Shown one piece after another: positions 7,863 through 16,468 of a stretch of DNA of 40,964 nucleotides (the stretch's first letter is position 1; each line of letters opens with the position of its first letter). Under the pieces are notes generated by a model. That model did not search any database. It saw nothing but the letters and a program-made list of their open reading frames with translations, and had not been told where the DNA came from. A program made the translations under genes and the position numbers. Origin of the DNA: Rhodospirillales bacterium (GTDB lineage: Bacteria > Pseudomonadota > Alphaproteobacteria > Rhodospirillales > Magnetospirillaceae); NCBI GenBank assembly GCA_014380005.1, contig JACMKT010000156.1, forward strand, positions 1 through 40,964, written 5' to 3'.

Positions 7863-8252
7863 TTACGAATAGGCGGCGTAGGACTTTTCCTCGACCAGGG
7901 TCGAGCCCAGCAGATCGTTGACCTTGCGTTTGGACTGGGCGCGCTCGTCATTGGTGTAATAGACGGCACGGGCCAGCTCAACGAATTTGGCGCCGAAATC
8001 CTTGGCCCGTTCGCAATCGCGGATGTCGTCCTCGATCACCCACAGCTTCTCGTTGATGGTCTTCAGTTCACCGGCCAGGATGGCCAAGCGGCGATGGTTG
8101 GGGAATTCGCGCTCGCGCACGGCCACCAACTCGTTCAGCTCAGTGGTGACGTTGGCCAGCTTGGCCGCGTCGGTCAGGCGCTCGGCCTTGATTTCCAGGA
8201 TGGTGATCTTGTCGATCACCTCGCCCCACGACACCGGAACCAGCACGGACAT
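7863..8252 (-). CDS. DUF6165 family protein
   Basis: A 129-residue, highly charged, mostly helical protein with the family's N-terminal motif VPVSWGEVIDKITILEIKAE. Its central region is likely coiled coil (about 25-85). No signal peptide or membrane segment is visible, so it is cytoplasmic. Function is unknown. Its place as first gene before two GT9 glycosyltransferases, 15 bases ahead of the first, suggests a role in glycan assembly, for example as a scaffold or regulator; that is inference. The ATG has a GAGG 10 bases upstream. Confidence 0.85.
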   Translation of the reverse strand: MSVLVPVSWGEVIDKITILEIKAERLTDAAKLANVTTELNELVAVREREFPNHRRLAILAGELKTINEKLWVIEDDIRDCERAKDFGAKFVELARAVYYTNDERAQSKRKVNDLLGSTLVEEKSYAAYS

Positions 8253-8484
8253 GGCTTTTCCTCACATTTCCCAGAGGCCGGGTTCTAGCAGATTTCGTCC
8301 CCAGGGGAAATTGAAAGCCGGAGTCACCGCTTACGGCGCCCCTCGCCCCTCGCCCATGCAACCGCTCTTTGCGCCCGAAAGCTTGTGTCCTATAGTAATG
8401 ATCCCAAGATAACAGTTTAGAATTTTGTGGAATCCCTTCCGTGTTAGCGCCTTTGCCTTCTTCCATTCGGTTCGGAGAAAACAG

Positions 8485-8955
8485 ATGCCGCGTTCGCGCT
8501 TCATAGTCCTGTCTGCCGTGACCATGGCCATGGCTGCCCTACCAGCGGGCGCCGAGGACATCGGCAGCGTCGCCACCGTGTTCAAGATGCTGGGTCCCAA
8601 CGATAAGATCGTGGTGGAAGCCTTCGACGACCCCAAGGTGGACGGAGTGACCTGCTATCTGTCGCGGGCCAAGAAGGGCGGCGTGTCGGGCGGGCTGGGT
8701 GTGGCCGAGGACACCGCCGACGCGTCCATCGCCTGCCGTCAGGTGGCCCCCATCGTCATCAAGGCCAAGTTCAAGGAAGGCGAGGAAGTGTTCAAGAAAG
8801 ACACTTCGCTGCTGTTCAAGACCATGCAGGTGGTGCGCTTCCACGACAAAAAGCGCAACGTTTTGGTCTATCTGGTCTATTCCGACCGCATCATCGAGGG
8901 CTCGCCCAAGAATTCCATCTCGGTGGTGCCCATCCCCGCCGGGCAGGGAGGCTGA
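8485..8955 (+). CDS. creA: CreA family periplasmic protein
   Basis: 156 residues from the ATG at 8485, which has GGAG 9 bases upstream; an upstream in-frame start would place an extra segment before the signal peptide. Residues 1-23 form a Sec signal peptide ending in a typical Ala-Gly-Ala cleavage region, so the product is periplasmic. The mature part matches Cre[34 protein letters not shown], and [11 protein letters not shown]. CreA's role is still unclear in any organism. There is no creBCD two-component locus here; instead a protein of unknown function follows 5 bases later. Confidence 0.9.
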   Translation: MPRSRFIVLSAVTMAMAALPAGAEDIGSVATVFKMLGPNDKIVVEAFDDPKVDGVTCYLSRAKKGGVSGGLGVAEDTADASIACRQVAPIVIKAKFKEGEEVFKKDTSLLFKTMQVVRFHDKKRNVLVYLVYSDRIIEGSPKNSISVVPIPAGQGG

Positions 8956-8960
8956 TTCCA

Positions 8961-10577
8961 GTGGATTTGCCGGCCGATCAACGCCTGCTGTATCGCGACC
9001 TGACCGCCAAGCTGGACGCTCAGGGTGATGAACAGCAGTTGATCCGTTTCGTGGGTGGCGTGCTGCACTCGCTGCTGCGGCGCAAGGGCGATGCCGAATT
9101 CCTGTGCGCCATCCAGGATTCCTTCACGACGGGTCTGGCCGGGCGTCCGTGGCAGGATCAGCTTACCCTGGCCCGCGAAGTCATCGGTCTGGTGGTCACC
9201 AAACGGCCCGAGGTCGCCGTGGCGTGGCAAACCCTGAACCGCCAGGAACCGCGCCCCCATCAGCGCCGCGCCGCCGATCAAGGCGAGGCCCCTGCCCCGA
9301 CCGATCTGGACGATCTGCCCGATTTCAGCCTAGCCCCCGACGAAGGCGACGAACTGCCGCCCGTGGCCCGGCCCGAGGAATTGGTGGCCGAATACGTGGC
9401 CGCCGTGCTGGAACGCCGTTTGGCCCTGTTCGCCGCCCCGGTGCTGCGCCTGCCGTCGCCGGTCTACAGCCACGAACAGCCGTTCTTCCTGTTCTCGCCC
9501 CGCTTCTCCGAGATCGCCCAACGCTTCGTCAGCCGCGTGCTGCTGGGGCTCATGCGCAGCGATCTGGACCGCGTGCTGTACGACCATATGGATGCCGCCT
9601 TGCTGGCCGATGAAGGCAAGCTGAACGCCTTCCTGGCCGAACGGCGGCCTGATTTGTGGGCGGTGATCATGGCGCGGCTGGGCCGGTTCGCCAGCGATTT
9701 GCGTTCGGCCCACTCCAAGCTGGCCGCCGCCCATGCCGGGGATGACGGCACGGAATTCCAAGTGGTGGACGTGCCGGTCAGCCGGCCCCGGGTGTTCCAC
9801 GTCCTGGGCGTCGCCTTCACCCTGGGCAATCGCACCCATGTGAAGCCGATCAAGCTGCGGGTCAATCCCTCGGCCAAGCCCGACAATGACGAAATGCTGG
9901 CCCTGGACGTCATCACCAAGCTGCGCGATATGGCGGCGCGGGCTGGGCTGGAGCTGCCGGAATCCTGCGACTTCGCCTTCCTGCGCATGCTGCTGGATTT
10001 CGACGCAACCCGCTACGCCAGGGATCTGGCCGATCTGCAAGCCCTGGCCGCCCATAAGGACACCCCGCGCGAAGCCGTGCTGGAGTGCCTGAACAAGCTT
10101 GATGCCGTCTATCCGGTGGAGCTGGCCGATGCCTTGGCCATCACCCTGTTCCACCATGGCGGCGACGGCGCCTTCGGCTTCCACGAACTCTACGATCTGG
10201 CGTTGGATTGGGGCCGCATCGCCCACCGCCCCTTCCTGCTGCCCGAAATCGCCCGCCGCCCCCGCGACCTCGCCTTCCAAATCCGCGATTGCCTGCGCAA
10301 ACGCATTGACCGCAACGGTATGGGCTTGGCGGTGGTCATGCTGTTCGAAGTCTGGCGCGTCATGGACCGCAGCCGCTTCCGCGCCGAATTGGACGCCGCC
10401 CTGACCGTCTTTTCCGCCTTCCCGGTGGCCTTCGCCGGCGACCGGGACGAAAAGGTGTTCACCGAAATTGGCTCGGTCCTGTTCAGGACGCTAAGCGCCG
10501 ACCCGCTGGACGCGGCAGCCGCCATCGAGACGGTGCTGAAGCTTTATACGCCGGTGGTGGAGCGGGCGAAGCGGTAG
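8961..10577 (+). CDS. Conserved hypothetical protein, 538 residues
   Basis: Function not recognised. The start is a GTG at 8961 with GGGAGG 9 bases upstream, and the gene begins 5 bases after creA, so they are probably cotranscribed. No signal peptide, transmembrane helix, nucleotide-binding loop or catalytic motif is visible. The protein is Leu/Ala/Arg/Asp-rich and looks mainly alpha-helical. A low-complexity acidic linker lies at about 95-135 (Pro, Asp and Glu rich) and separates a small N-terminal helical domain from a large C-terminal one. Codon use matches the neighbours. A soluble helical scaffold is possible, but nothing in the sequence proves it. Confidence 0.8.
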   Translation: MDLPADQRLLYRDLTAKLDAQGDEQQLIRFVGGVLHSLLRRKGDAEFLCAIQDSFTTGLAGRPWQDQLTLAREVIGLVVTKRPEVAVAWQTLNRQEPRPHQRRAADQGEAPAPTDLDDLPDFSLAPDEGDELPPVARPEELVAEYVAAVLERRLALFAAPVLRLPSPVYSHEQPFFLFSPRFSEIAQRFVSRVLLGLMRSDLDRVLYDHMDAALLADEGKLNAFLAERRPDLWAVIMARLGRFASDLRSAHSKLAAAHAGDDGTEFQVVDVPVSRPRVFHVLGVAFTLGNRTHVKPIKLRVNPSAKPDNDEMLALDVITKLRDMAARAGLELPESCDFAFLRMLLDFDATRYARDLADLQALAAHKDTPREAVLECLNKLDAVYPVELADALAITLFHHGGDGAFGFHELYDLALDWGRIAHRPFLLPEIARRPRDLAFQIRDCLRKRIDRNGMGLAVVMLFEVWRVMDRSRFRAELDAALTVFSAFPVAFAGDRDEKVFTEIGSVLFRTLSADPLDAAAAIETVLKLYTPVVERAKR

Positions 10578-10594
10578 GCGGTTTCGGCTGCTTA

Positions 10595-10648
10595 TCGGGC
10601 GATTGCCCGAACCCATCTGGGGCGAATGCCCCAGACCCCATTTTTGTT
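10595..10648 (+). terminator. Double stem-loop with T run after the 538-residue gene
   Basis: Two perfect hairpins: TCGGGC-GATT-GCCCGA (10595-10610) and CTGGGGC-GAAT-GCCCCAG (10617-10634). The second is followed by ACCCCATTTTTGTTT, so it is a good intrinsic terminator for the plus strand. It sits 17 bases after the stop and just ahead of the convergent ccdB stop. Confidence 0.75.
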
Positions 10649-10657
10649 TAATGGGTT

Positions 10658-10969
10658 TCACACCCCAGTGAATAGGAAGTCCAGTGCGGCGATGATGTCG
10701 CTGCGGTGATCCGCCAGCGAGGCAATCTTGCGGCCAAGTACGCGGGCGGGAACGGCGGCGGCGTGCTGAGTGATCAGTACCAGCGGTTCGCCTGTCACCG
10801 ATAGTAATGGGTTCAATTGTCGGGTGGGCCGTAATGTGTCGTTAGGGCGGCCCAGCGGGATAACCATGCGCGCCGGCAGGCGGTCCAGGTGGTCGGCCTG
10901 GACATCGACCACGAAGGGCACGTTGTCCATGGCCCCGATGGGGTTGAGGTAGACGTCGAACTGGGCCAA
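10658..10969 (-). CDS. ccdB: CcdB-like toxin of a type II toxin-antitoxin pair
   Basis: A 103-residue protein starting at a TTG (10969) one base after the antitoxin stop; this gives the standard CcdB N-terminus AQFDVYLNP. Further matches are FVVDVQADHL, RMVIPLGRP, and the C-terminal block IIAALDFLFTGV. Classical CcdB poisons DNA gyrase, with contacts in the last residues; here the end is FTGV rather than the plasmid-F WGI, so gyrase targeting is likely but unproven. The order antitoxin then toxin, with near overlap, ensures coupled translation. The only obvious alternative start, far upstream, would lie within ccdA. Confidence 0.86.
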   Translation of the reverse strand: MAQFDVYLNPIGAMDNVPFVVDVQADHLDRLPARMVIPLGRPNDTLRPTRQLNPLLSVTGEPLVLITQHAAAVPARVLGRKIASLADHRSDIIAALDFLFTGV

Positions 10970-10970
10970 A

Positions 10971-11216
10971 TCAGAACATCCGGAAATGGTCGCTGAGCAG
11001 ACCATTCTCCTCGACCCATTGATGCATGGCGAGCATGGCGTCTTTGTTCTCTTCGACCCAAGCCTTGGTCTTGGCCTCACGGATCTTGTCCGTCAGGCTG
11101 GTCTCCAGTGTTTGGCTGAGATTGATGCCAAGCTCGCGCGCTTGCCCCAACAAATCCTCGTTGATGGATACGTTGCAGGCTTTCTTGGGCGCTTTCGGAT
11201 CAAAGACGGCGTTCAT
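10971..11216 (-). CDS. ccdA: CcdA-like antitoxin
   Basis: 81 residues from the ATG at 11216, chosen because GAGGGG lies 6 bases before it; a longer reading frame lacks a better site. The N-terminal half is a ribbon-helix-helix DNA-binding domain (KKACNVSINEDLLGQARELG, then SQTLETSL), which in this family autorepresses the operon. The C-terminal half has the toxin-wrapping motif: WVEENKDAM, WVEENGLLSD, ending HFRMF. The pair forms a self-contained module between the phaZ-like gene and the convergent 538-residue gene. Chromosomal ccdAB copies usually arrive by transfer. Confidence 0.88.
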   Translation of the reverse strand: MNAVFDPKAPKKACNVSINEDLLGQARELGINLSQTLETSLTDKIREAKTKAWVEENKDAMLAMHQWVEENGLLSDHFRMF

Positions 11217-11284
11217 GACATGCCCCTCACGGTTCATGCGCATAACATATGCGCATGAACCCCTGAAGGCAATCCCCACCGGGT

Positions 11285-11303
11285 CCAGGGGCCCCGCCCC
11301 TGG
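11285..11303. terminator. Short G/C hairpin between phaZ-like gene and ccdA
   Basis: CCAGGGG and CCCCTGG form a 7-bp stem around a 5-base loop, 10 bases downstream of the minus-strand depolymerase stop. It has no T run. It may slow or end depolymerase transcription before ccdA. Confidence 0.4.
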
Positions 11304-11312
11304 CCGGAGAGG

Positions 11313-12446
11313 CTATTTCCCTGCCCTCTTGGTCGCGTCAGTCACAATCGCCTCGATCACCTGCTGCTGCGGGCCCTTGCGCACTGCGTAATCGGTGTTC
11401 AGATAGCCCCACCAATCCCAGCAGGAATTGGGATTGTAGTGCTGGGCACCGCTGGTGTTGACGGTGCAGATGCTCTGGGTGGATTTGGGCAGGGTGCTGT
11501 AGTAATCGGCCAGCCAGGGAAACACCACCACCACACCAAAGCGGTCGGCCCAGTTCTCATAGCCGGTGCGGGTGACGAAATCGGTCTTGCCGCTCATTTT
11601 GCAGCCATGCAGGGCCACGTGCAGCTTGCAGCCGCCGGCTTCACATTTGGCCGGCACATAGACCATGCCCTTGGGCGCCATGTCGAACTGGTCGCGGCGC
11701 GTATGCAGCCGGGTGAACGGATTGTAGTCGGTCAGCGGCGTGACCACGGTGACGGTCTTCGCCACCGCTTTGATGAAGGGCTCCTGATTGAATTCGTACA
11801 ATGTGCCCGCCGCTGCGGCGGCAGCCGGCGGCTTGCCGTAGAGCACCTTGAACATGTCGCCCACCATGTCCTTGGCCTTGCCGGCGGGAGACTTGCAGGC
11901 GCGCACAAAGGTGTCGCCCTCGCCTTCGCACGAATCGGTGCCGTCGCCCGACAGCATGCCGTGTTCGGCCAAGGTGGTGCCCTCGGCGGCATCGCCCACA
12001 TCGGCGACCACCGTGCCGTTGGGCAGGGCCGCGCGCAGGAATTTCATGGTGGCGGCACCGGAACTGGGCCGCACGGTGCCGTCGCCCAGGCTGTGGAAGA
12101 CATAAGCGGTGTTCAGCGCCTTGGCCTTGCCCGGCTCATATTTGGCTTTTTCCACCGCCGAACTCAGCATGGCCTTGGCATCGGGGGCGCCACACATGCA
12201 GCTGCCGATGGCCTCGCTGATCTGGCCCTTGGCGCAATCATAGCCGGGCGCGGCCACCAAACCGACGCCGCGTACGGATTCCGCATGGGCAATGGCGTAT
12301 TGCAACGCCATGGCACCGCCCGAGGACACGCCCGAAATGGTCACGTCAGGCTCCAGCCGCAGCTTGGTCAAATCCTTGACCTCAAGCCCATGGGCCGCGC
12401 CGGTGACGGCCAGCAGCACAGCTACCGTTGATGCAAGACGTTTCAT
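11313..12446 (-). CDS. Secreted PHB depolymerase, type 2 catalytic domain
   Basis: Serine esterase that hydrolyses short-chain polyhydroxyalkanoate. 377 residues from the ATG at 12446, which has AAGGGG upstream; a Met five codons earlier is less likely. Residues 1-20 form a Sec signal peptide, so the product is periplasmic or secreted. The lipase box GVSSGG with Ser41 comes near the N-terminus. The oxyanion-hole stretch VALHGCK comes in the C-terminal third. This order (lipase box first) is that of type 2 domains, as in the Rhodospirillum rubrum periplasmic enzyme. No separate substrate-binding domain follows. Many cysteines (CMCGAP, CEGEG, CEAGGC) suggest disulfides. Confidence 0.85.
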   Translation of the reverse strand: MKRLASTVAVLLAVTGAAHGLEVKDLTKLRLEPDVTISGVSSGGAMALQYAIAHAESVRGVGLVAAPGYDCAKGQISEAIGSCMCGAPDAKAMLSSAVEKAKYEPGKAKALNTAYVFHSLGDGTVRPSSGAATMKFLRAALPNGTVVADVGDAAEGTTLAEHGMLSGDGTDSCEGEGDTFVRACKSPAGKAKDMVGDMFKVLYGKPPAAAAAAGTLYEFNQEPFIKAVAKTVTVVTPLTDYNPFTRLHTRRDQFDMAPKGMVYVPAKCEAGGCKLHVALHGCKMSGKTDFVTRTGYENWADRFGVVVVFPWLADYYSTLPKSTQSICTVNTSGAQHYNPNSCWDWWGYLNTDYAVRKGPQQQVIEAIVTDATKRAGK

Positions 12447-12537
12447 GGGAAGCCCCTTCAATGGAGAGGGCAGTCTACATCAATTCACCCAGAGCGGGAA
12501 TAGTCCAAGAGGGTGAAACGCCTCTCTGTCCCCCCAT

Positions 12538-12648
12538 CGTCATGCCCGGACTTGTTCCGGGCATCCACGCGTCAACGCTTAACACGCTGTTCCAAATGAT
12601 TTTTATGCGGAGCCGCGTGGATGGCCGGGACACGCCCGGCCATGACGG
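12538..12648. repeat. Palindromic repeat (family C) between phaZ-like gene and echA
   Basis: Arms 12538-12571 and 12614-12648 are inverted near-copies that start and end in GTCATG/CATGAC. Each arm itself holds a small palindrome (GCCCGG...CCGGGC). It is an intergenic element of the REP type common in GC-rich alphaproteobacteria. No gene is seen in this 250-base gap. Confidence 0.75.
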
Positions 12649-12654
12649 CAAGGA

Positions 12655-12684
12655 AAAAGCCCCGCCGTTTCCAGCGGGGCTTTT
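12655..12684 (-). terminator. Intrinsic terminator of the ubiD-mutM-echA run
   Basis: Perfect 11-bp arms AAAAGCCCCGC and GCGGGGCTTTT enclose an 8-base loop. On the minus strand the stem is followed by a T run (CTTTTTCC). It lies 17 bases after the enoyl-CoA hydratase stop and is the best rho-independent terminator in the window. Confidence 0.9.
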
Positions 12685-12700
12685 CGCAAAACAACCAGCC

Positions 12701-13477
12701 TTAGCGGTTTTTGAACGCCGGGCTGCGCTTTTCACCGAAGGCGGCCATGCCTTCCTTCTGGTCCAAGGTGGCGAAGGACGACTGGAACAGGCGGCGTTCC
12801 AGATGGATGCCCTGGGACAGGGTGGTCTCGAAGGCGACGTTGACGGCTTCCTTGGCCATGAAGGCCAGCGGGCGGCTCATGGAGGCGACGCGGTCGGCCA
12901 CCTTCAGGGCTTCTTCCAGCAGATCGGCCACGGGGATGACGCGCGACACCAGACCGGCGCGCTCGGCCTCGGCGGCATCCATCATGCGGCCGGTCAGCAC
13001 CATTTCCATGGCCTTGGCCTTGCCCACGGCGCGGGTCAGGCGCTGAGTGCCGCCGGCGCCGGGGATGGTGCCGATGGTGATTTCCGGCTGGCCGAATTTG
13101 GCGTTGTCGCCGGCCAGGATGAAGTCGCACATCATGGCCACTTCACAGCCGCCGCCCAGGGCGTAACCGGCCACCGCGGCGATCACCGGCTTGCGGCAGG
13201 TGGTGATGCGTTCCCAGCCATTGGTGATGAAGTCTTCCAGATAGGCGTCCATGTAGGATTTGGACGCCATTTCCTTGATGTCGGCACCGGCGGCGAAGGC
13301 CTTGTCGGAACCGGTCACCACGATGCAGCCGATCTCGTCATCGGCTTCGAAGGCGTCCAGGGCCTGGCCCATCTCGCGGATCAGCGCGGCGCACAAGGCG
13401 TTCATGGCCTTGGGGCGGTTCAGGGTCAGCAGGCCGACGCGGCCACGGGTCTCGACGATGATGTTCTCGAACGACAT
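12701..13477 (-). CDS. Enoyl-CoA hydratase (crotonase family)
   Basis: Hydrates trans-2-enoyl-CoA in fatty-acid oxidation and, in PHB formers, can feed 3-hydroxyacyl-CoA to polymer synthesis. The 258 residues carry the oxyanion-hole motif AAGADIKEM (62-70) and the two catalytic glutamates in GGGCEVAM (Glu112) and [15 protein letters not shown] (Glu132). Both glutamates mark a true hydratase rather than an isomerase. Length is typical. The order mutM then echA on one strand is the usual alphaproteobacterial one, where echA is normally followed by rpsT and dnaA; here a strong terminator follows instead. Confidence 0.93.
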   Translation of the reverse strand: MSFENIIVETRGRVGLLTLNRPKAMNALCAALIREMGQALDAFEADDEIGCIVVTGSDKAFAAGADIKEMASKSYMDAYLEDFITNGWERITTCRKPVIAAVAGYALGGGCEVAMMCDFILAGDNAKFGQPEITIGTIPGAGGTQRLTRAVGKAKAMEMVLTGRMMDAAEAERAGLVSRVIPVADLLEEALKVADRVASMSRPLAFMAKEAVNVAFETTLSQGIHLERRLFQSSFATLDQKEGMAAFGEKRSPAFKNR

Positions 13478-13500
13478 TGCTTGCCTCTCCCCTGGAACGG

Positions 13501-13854
13501 TTATTCCGGTGAAATGGTGAAGTGGACCACCAGCGCGCGACCCTCAAGCTCGGTGTCGAGCTTCAGCAGCTCGGCCTCGCGCCGATACAGCGTGTCGGTC
13601 TCGCGCGTCCAGCCCAGTTGGGGCAGGGTGGTGGCATAGAATTTCAGGATATCGGCTGCCTTGACGGCGCCCTTGGCATAGCCCTCGACGATGCGCCCGG
13701 CGGGGCTGTCGAAAGCCAGCCCGGCGCCGTGCATTTCGGACAGGCCGGGGGCGAGCGGAAGGTCCTCGTAGACGCCCAAGAACCCTTCCGCCGCAGCCGG
13801 TTGGCTGAGGCAAAGGATCAAGGCGAGGCTGAAAAGGGGGATAATCTTCCGCAT
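13501..13854 (-). CDS. Small secreted protein of unknown function
   Basis: 117 residues with a clear Sec signal peptide (positively charged start, hydrophobic core, cleavage near AAAEG at about 22-24), so it is periplasmic. The mature part has no known catalytic motif. Recognisable stretches are [24 protein letters not shown] and [15 protein letters not shown], which I associate with alphaproteobacterial proteins found beside mutM or echA, though I cannot name a family. It sits 19 bases after mutM and 23 bases before echA, so it is cotranscribed with them. A link to DNA repair is not implied. Confidence 0.75.
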   Translation of the reverse strand: MRKIIPLFSLALILCLSQPAAAEGFLGVYEDLPLAPGLSEMHGAGLAFDSPAGRIVEGYAKGAVKAADILKFYATTLPQLGWTRETDTLYRREAELLKLDTELEGRALVVHFTISPE

Positions 13855-13873
13855 GGCGAGTAGGGCTATACCA

Positions 13874-14716
13874 TCAACGCTGTTTTTTCACACAGTAGAA
13901 AGTGGACCTGCCCGATTGGACTATGCGGCGAACCCCACCGCTTTGGGACACGTCGCAATCGCAGTTCGGGCAGCCATGCCCCTCGCGGTCATAGACCGCG
14001 AAGGAGTGCTGGAAATAGCCCAATTCGCCGGAAGGCTGCACGTGATCCTTCAATGACGAACCGCCCGCCGCGATGGCATCCACCAGCACCGCCTTGATGG
14101 ACTCCACCAGCAGCGCGGCTTCCTTGGCCTTCAGCGAGCCAGCCAGACGGGTGGGCAGGATGCCGGCGCGGAACAGGCTTTCGCTCACATAGATATTGCC
14201 CAATCCCGCCACCACGCCCTGATCCAACAGCGCCGCCTTGATGGGCGTTCCCTTGCCGTCCAAAGCGTCGCGCAGCACCTTGGCGGTGAAGGCATCGTCC
14301 AGCGGCTCCGGCCCCAAACAGGCCAGCAGAGGATGGGTTTCCATGGTGGAATGGCGGCACAAATCCAGCAGGCCGAAACGGCGCGGGTCGCAGAAGGTCA
14401 CCATGGTGCCGTCATCGGTGACGAATTCCACATGATCATGCTTGCCCGGCGGCTCGTTGCGGCCCTTGGAAATGACCATGCGCCCCGACATGCCCAGATG
14501 ACCCAGCATGACCAGATCGTCGTCGAGCGTAACCACCAGATATTTGGCCCGCCGCCCCATGCTCAACACCCGGCGTCCCGTCAGGCGGGCGGCGAAATCC
14601 GGGGGGAACGGTTTGCGCAGATCGGGGCGGCGGCAGACCACACGGGCGAACACACGCCCCTCCCACACGGCGGCCAAGCCACGGGCGACGGTCTCGACTT
14701 CGGGAAGCTCGGGCAT
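13874..14716 (-). CDS. mutM: Formamidopyrimidine-DNA glycosylase MutM (Fpg)
   Basis: Base-excision repair enzyme that removes 8-oxoguanine and nicks the DNA. 280 residues. The start is fixed by the MPELPEVE N-terminus, since Pro2 is the catalytic nucleophile; Glu3 and Lys58 are also present. The helix-two-turn-helix region (VAGLGNIYVSESLFRAGI) is intact. The C-terminal zinc finger is odd. The usual CxxC-x16-CxxC is replaced by Cys249, 252, 254 and 275, and the expected last Cys is Lys278 (FYCVKKQR). The segment between the Cys pairs is also 6 residues longer. The frame runs cleanly to the normal QR end, so this is not a frameshift. Confidence 0.94.
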   Translation of the reverse strand: MPELPEVETVARGLAAVWEGRVFARVVCRRPDLRKPFPPDFAARLTGRRVLSMGRRAKYLVVTLDDDLVMLGHLGMSGRMVISKGRNEPPGKHDHVEFVTDDGTMVTFCDPRRFGLLDLCRHSTMETHPLLACLGPEPLDDAFTAKVLRDALDGKGTPIKAALLDQGVVAGLGNIYVSESLFRAGILPTRLAGSLKAKEAALLVESIKAVLVDAIAAGGSSLKDHVQPSGELGYFQHSFAVYDREGHGCPNCDCDVSQSGGVRRIVQSGRSTFYCVKKQR

Positions 14717-14810
14717 GGGGGAAGTGTGCCCCAGCATACCGCGCTTGTCATCTCAAACGAGCCATATCACCGCCGTCCTGGCCGGGCTTGACGGTGAGAG
14801 GACGAATGCC

Positions 14811-16325
14811 TCACTTCCAGATGGGCGTGCCCGACCCCGGCAGCCCGTATTCCGCCCAGCGCGCCGTCACCTTCTCCACCACATCGTCGCTCATGCCCAG
14901 CTTGACGCCCCATTCGCGGTGGGTTTCGGGGGGCAGTTTGTTGGTGGCGTCCATGCCGATCTTGCCGCCCAATCCTGATTCGGGCGAGGCGAAGTCCAGG
15001 TAGTCGATGGGGGTGCCTTCGACCACGGTGATGTCGCGGGCCGGGTCCATGCGGGTGCTGACCGCCCACATGACGTCTTTCCAGTCGCGGCAGTTGATGT
15101 CGTCATCCACCACGATGACGAATTTGGTGTACATGAACTGCTTGAGGAAGCTCCAGATGCCGAACATCACGCGCTTGGCGTGGCCGGCATAGGCCTTCTT
15201 GATGCTGACCACGGCGATGCGGTAGCTGCATCCTTCCGGCGGCAGCCAGAAATCCACAATCTCGGGGAATTGCTGAATCAGCAGGGGGATGAACACCTCG
15301 TTCAGCGCCTCGCCCAGCACACTGGGTTCGTCCGGCGGGCGGCCGGTGAAGGTGGACAGGTAGATGGGATCGCGACGCATGGTGATGGCCGAAATGCGGA
15401 AGACCGGGAAGTCCTCCACGTTGTTGTAATAGCCGGTGTGATCGCCGTAAGGGCCTTCCGGGCCGAATTCGTCCAGCATGACGTGACCCTCCAGCACGAT
15501 CTCGGCCTCTGCCGGGACCTTCAGGGGCACCGTCTTGCAATCCACCAATTCGACCTTTTTGCCGCGCAGCAGGCCGGCGAATTGGTACTCGCTCAGGGTC
15601 TCGGGCACGGGCGTTACGGCGGCGATGATGGTGCCCGGATCGGCACCGATGACCACGGCTGCCGGCATGGGCTCGCGGTTCTTGCCGGCCCAGCGCTGGT
15701 AATGCTGGGCGCCGCCGCGATGCTTCAACCAGCGCATGAGCGTGGTGTTACGCCCGGTGACCTGCATGCGGTAGATGCCCAGATTGAAATTGTCGCGCTT
15801 GTCGCCCTTGGTGTCGGGGCCTTGGGTCACCACCAGCGGCCAAGTGATCAGCGGCGCCGGCTCGCCCGGCCAGCAGCCCTGGATGGGCAGCATGGACAGG
15901 TCGACGTCGTCGCCGGTGTAGACCACCTGCTGGCACGGCGCGTTGCTGACCGTCTTGGGCTTCATGGCCATGACCGTCTTGACCAAAGGCAGCATGTCCA
16001 GCGCCTCGCGCCAGCCGCCGGGCGGCTCGGGCTGTTTCAGGAAGGCCAGGGTCTCGCCCACTTCGCGCAATTGATGGGGCTCGCGGTCCATGCCCCAGGC
16101 CACGCGCTCCACCGTGCCGAACAGATTGACCAGCATGGGCATGGGATATTTCGACCCGTCGGCGCGCACCACGTTTTCAAACAGCACCGCCGGGCCTTGC
16201 TCGGCCAGCAGGCGGGTCTGGATCTCTGTCATCTCCAGGGCGGGTGAGACCGGCGCCTTTACGCGCACCAGTTTCCCAGCCTGTTCCAGCTTGGTGATGA
16301 AATCGCGCAGGGATTCGTAGGGCAA
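14811..16325 (-). CDS. ubiD: UbiD family decarboxylase (3-polyprenyl-4-hydroxybenzoate decarboxylase)
   Basis: Prenylated-FMN-dependent decarboxylase of ubiquinone synthesis. 504 residues, normal length. It begins [18 protein letters not shown] after a TTG start (16323-16325) that has GGAG 8 bases upstream; no ATG fits the conserved N-terminus. Family motifs include [24 protein letters not shown], the ERxxE-like cofactor region, and [15 protein letters not shown]. Its partner flavin prenyltransferase UbiX is not in the window. It is the first gene of the minus run ending at the 12655 terminator and is divergent from the HD-GYP gene, with about 140 bases for two promoters between them. Confidence 0.93.
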   Translation of the reverse strand: MPYESLRDFITKLEQAGKLVRVKAPVSPALEMTEIQTRLLAEQGPAVLFENVVRADGSKYPMPMLVNLFGTVERVAWGMDREPHQLREVGETLAFLKQPEPPGGWREALDMLPLVKTVMAMKPKTVSNAPCQQVVYTGDDVDLSMLPIQGCWPGEPAPLITWPLVVTQGPDTKGDKRDNFNLGIYRMQVTGRNTTLMRWLKHRGGAQHYQRWAGKNREPMPAAVVIGADPGTIIAAVTPVPETLSEYQFAGLLRGKKVELVDCKTVPLKVPAEAEIVLEGHVMLDEFGPEGPYGDHTGYYNNVEDFPVFRISAITMRRDPIYLSTFTGRPPDEPSVLGEALNEVFIPLLIQQFPEIVDFWLPPEGCSYRIAVVSIKKAYAGHAKRVMFGIWSFLKQFMYTKFVIVVDDDINCRDWKDVMWAVSTRMDPARDITVVEGTPIDYLDFASPESGLGGKIGMDATNKLPPETHREWGVKLGMSDDVVEKVTARWAEYGLPGSGTPIWK

Positions 16326-16468
16326 AGCGGGTCTCCGGCAAGTCGGGAGTTAAGGAAGCGCGAACTGGCATCAGGCGTCAACCCGGTTGGCCTCGAAAGC
16401 GTTTGCCTGTAGGCTTGTGCGTCCATGGGGGATGGGACGCCGCTTCGGGCGTTTAAGGAGCAAGGGAC

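Noticed and set aside
13874..13905. Frameshift in the mutM end at the A6 run
   Set aside because: The frame continues to the normal Gln-Arg end, and the expected last Cys is replaced, not displaced.
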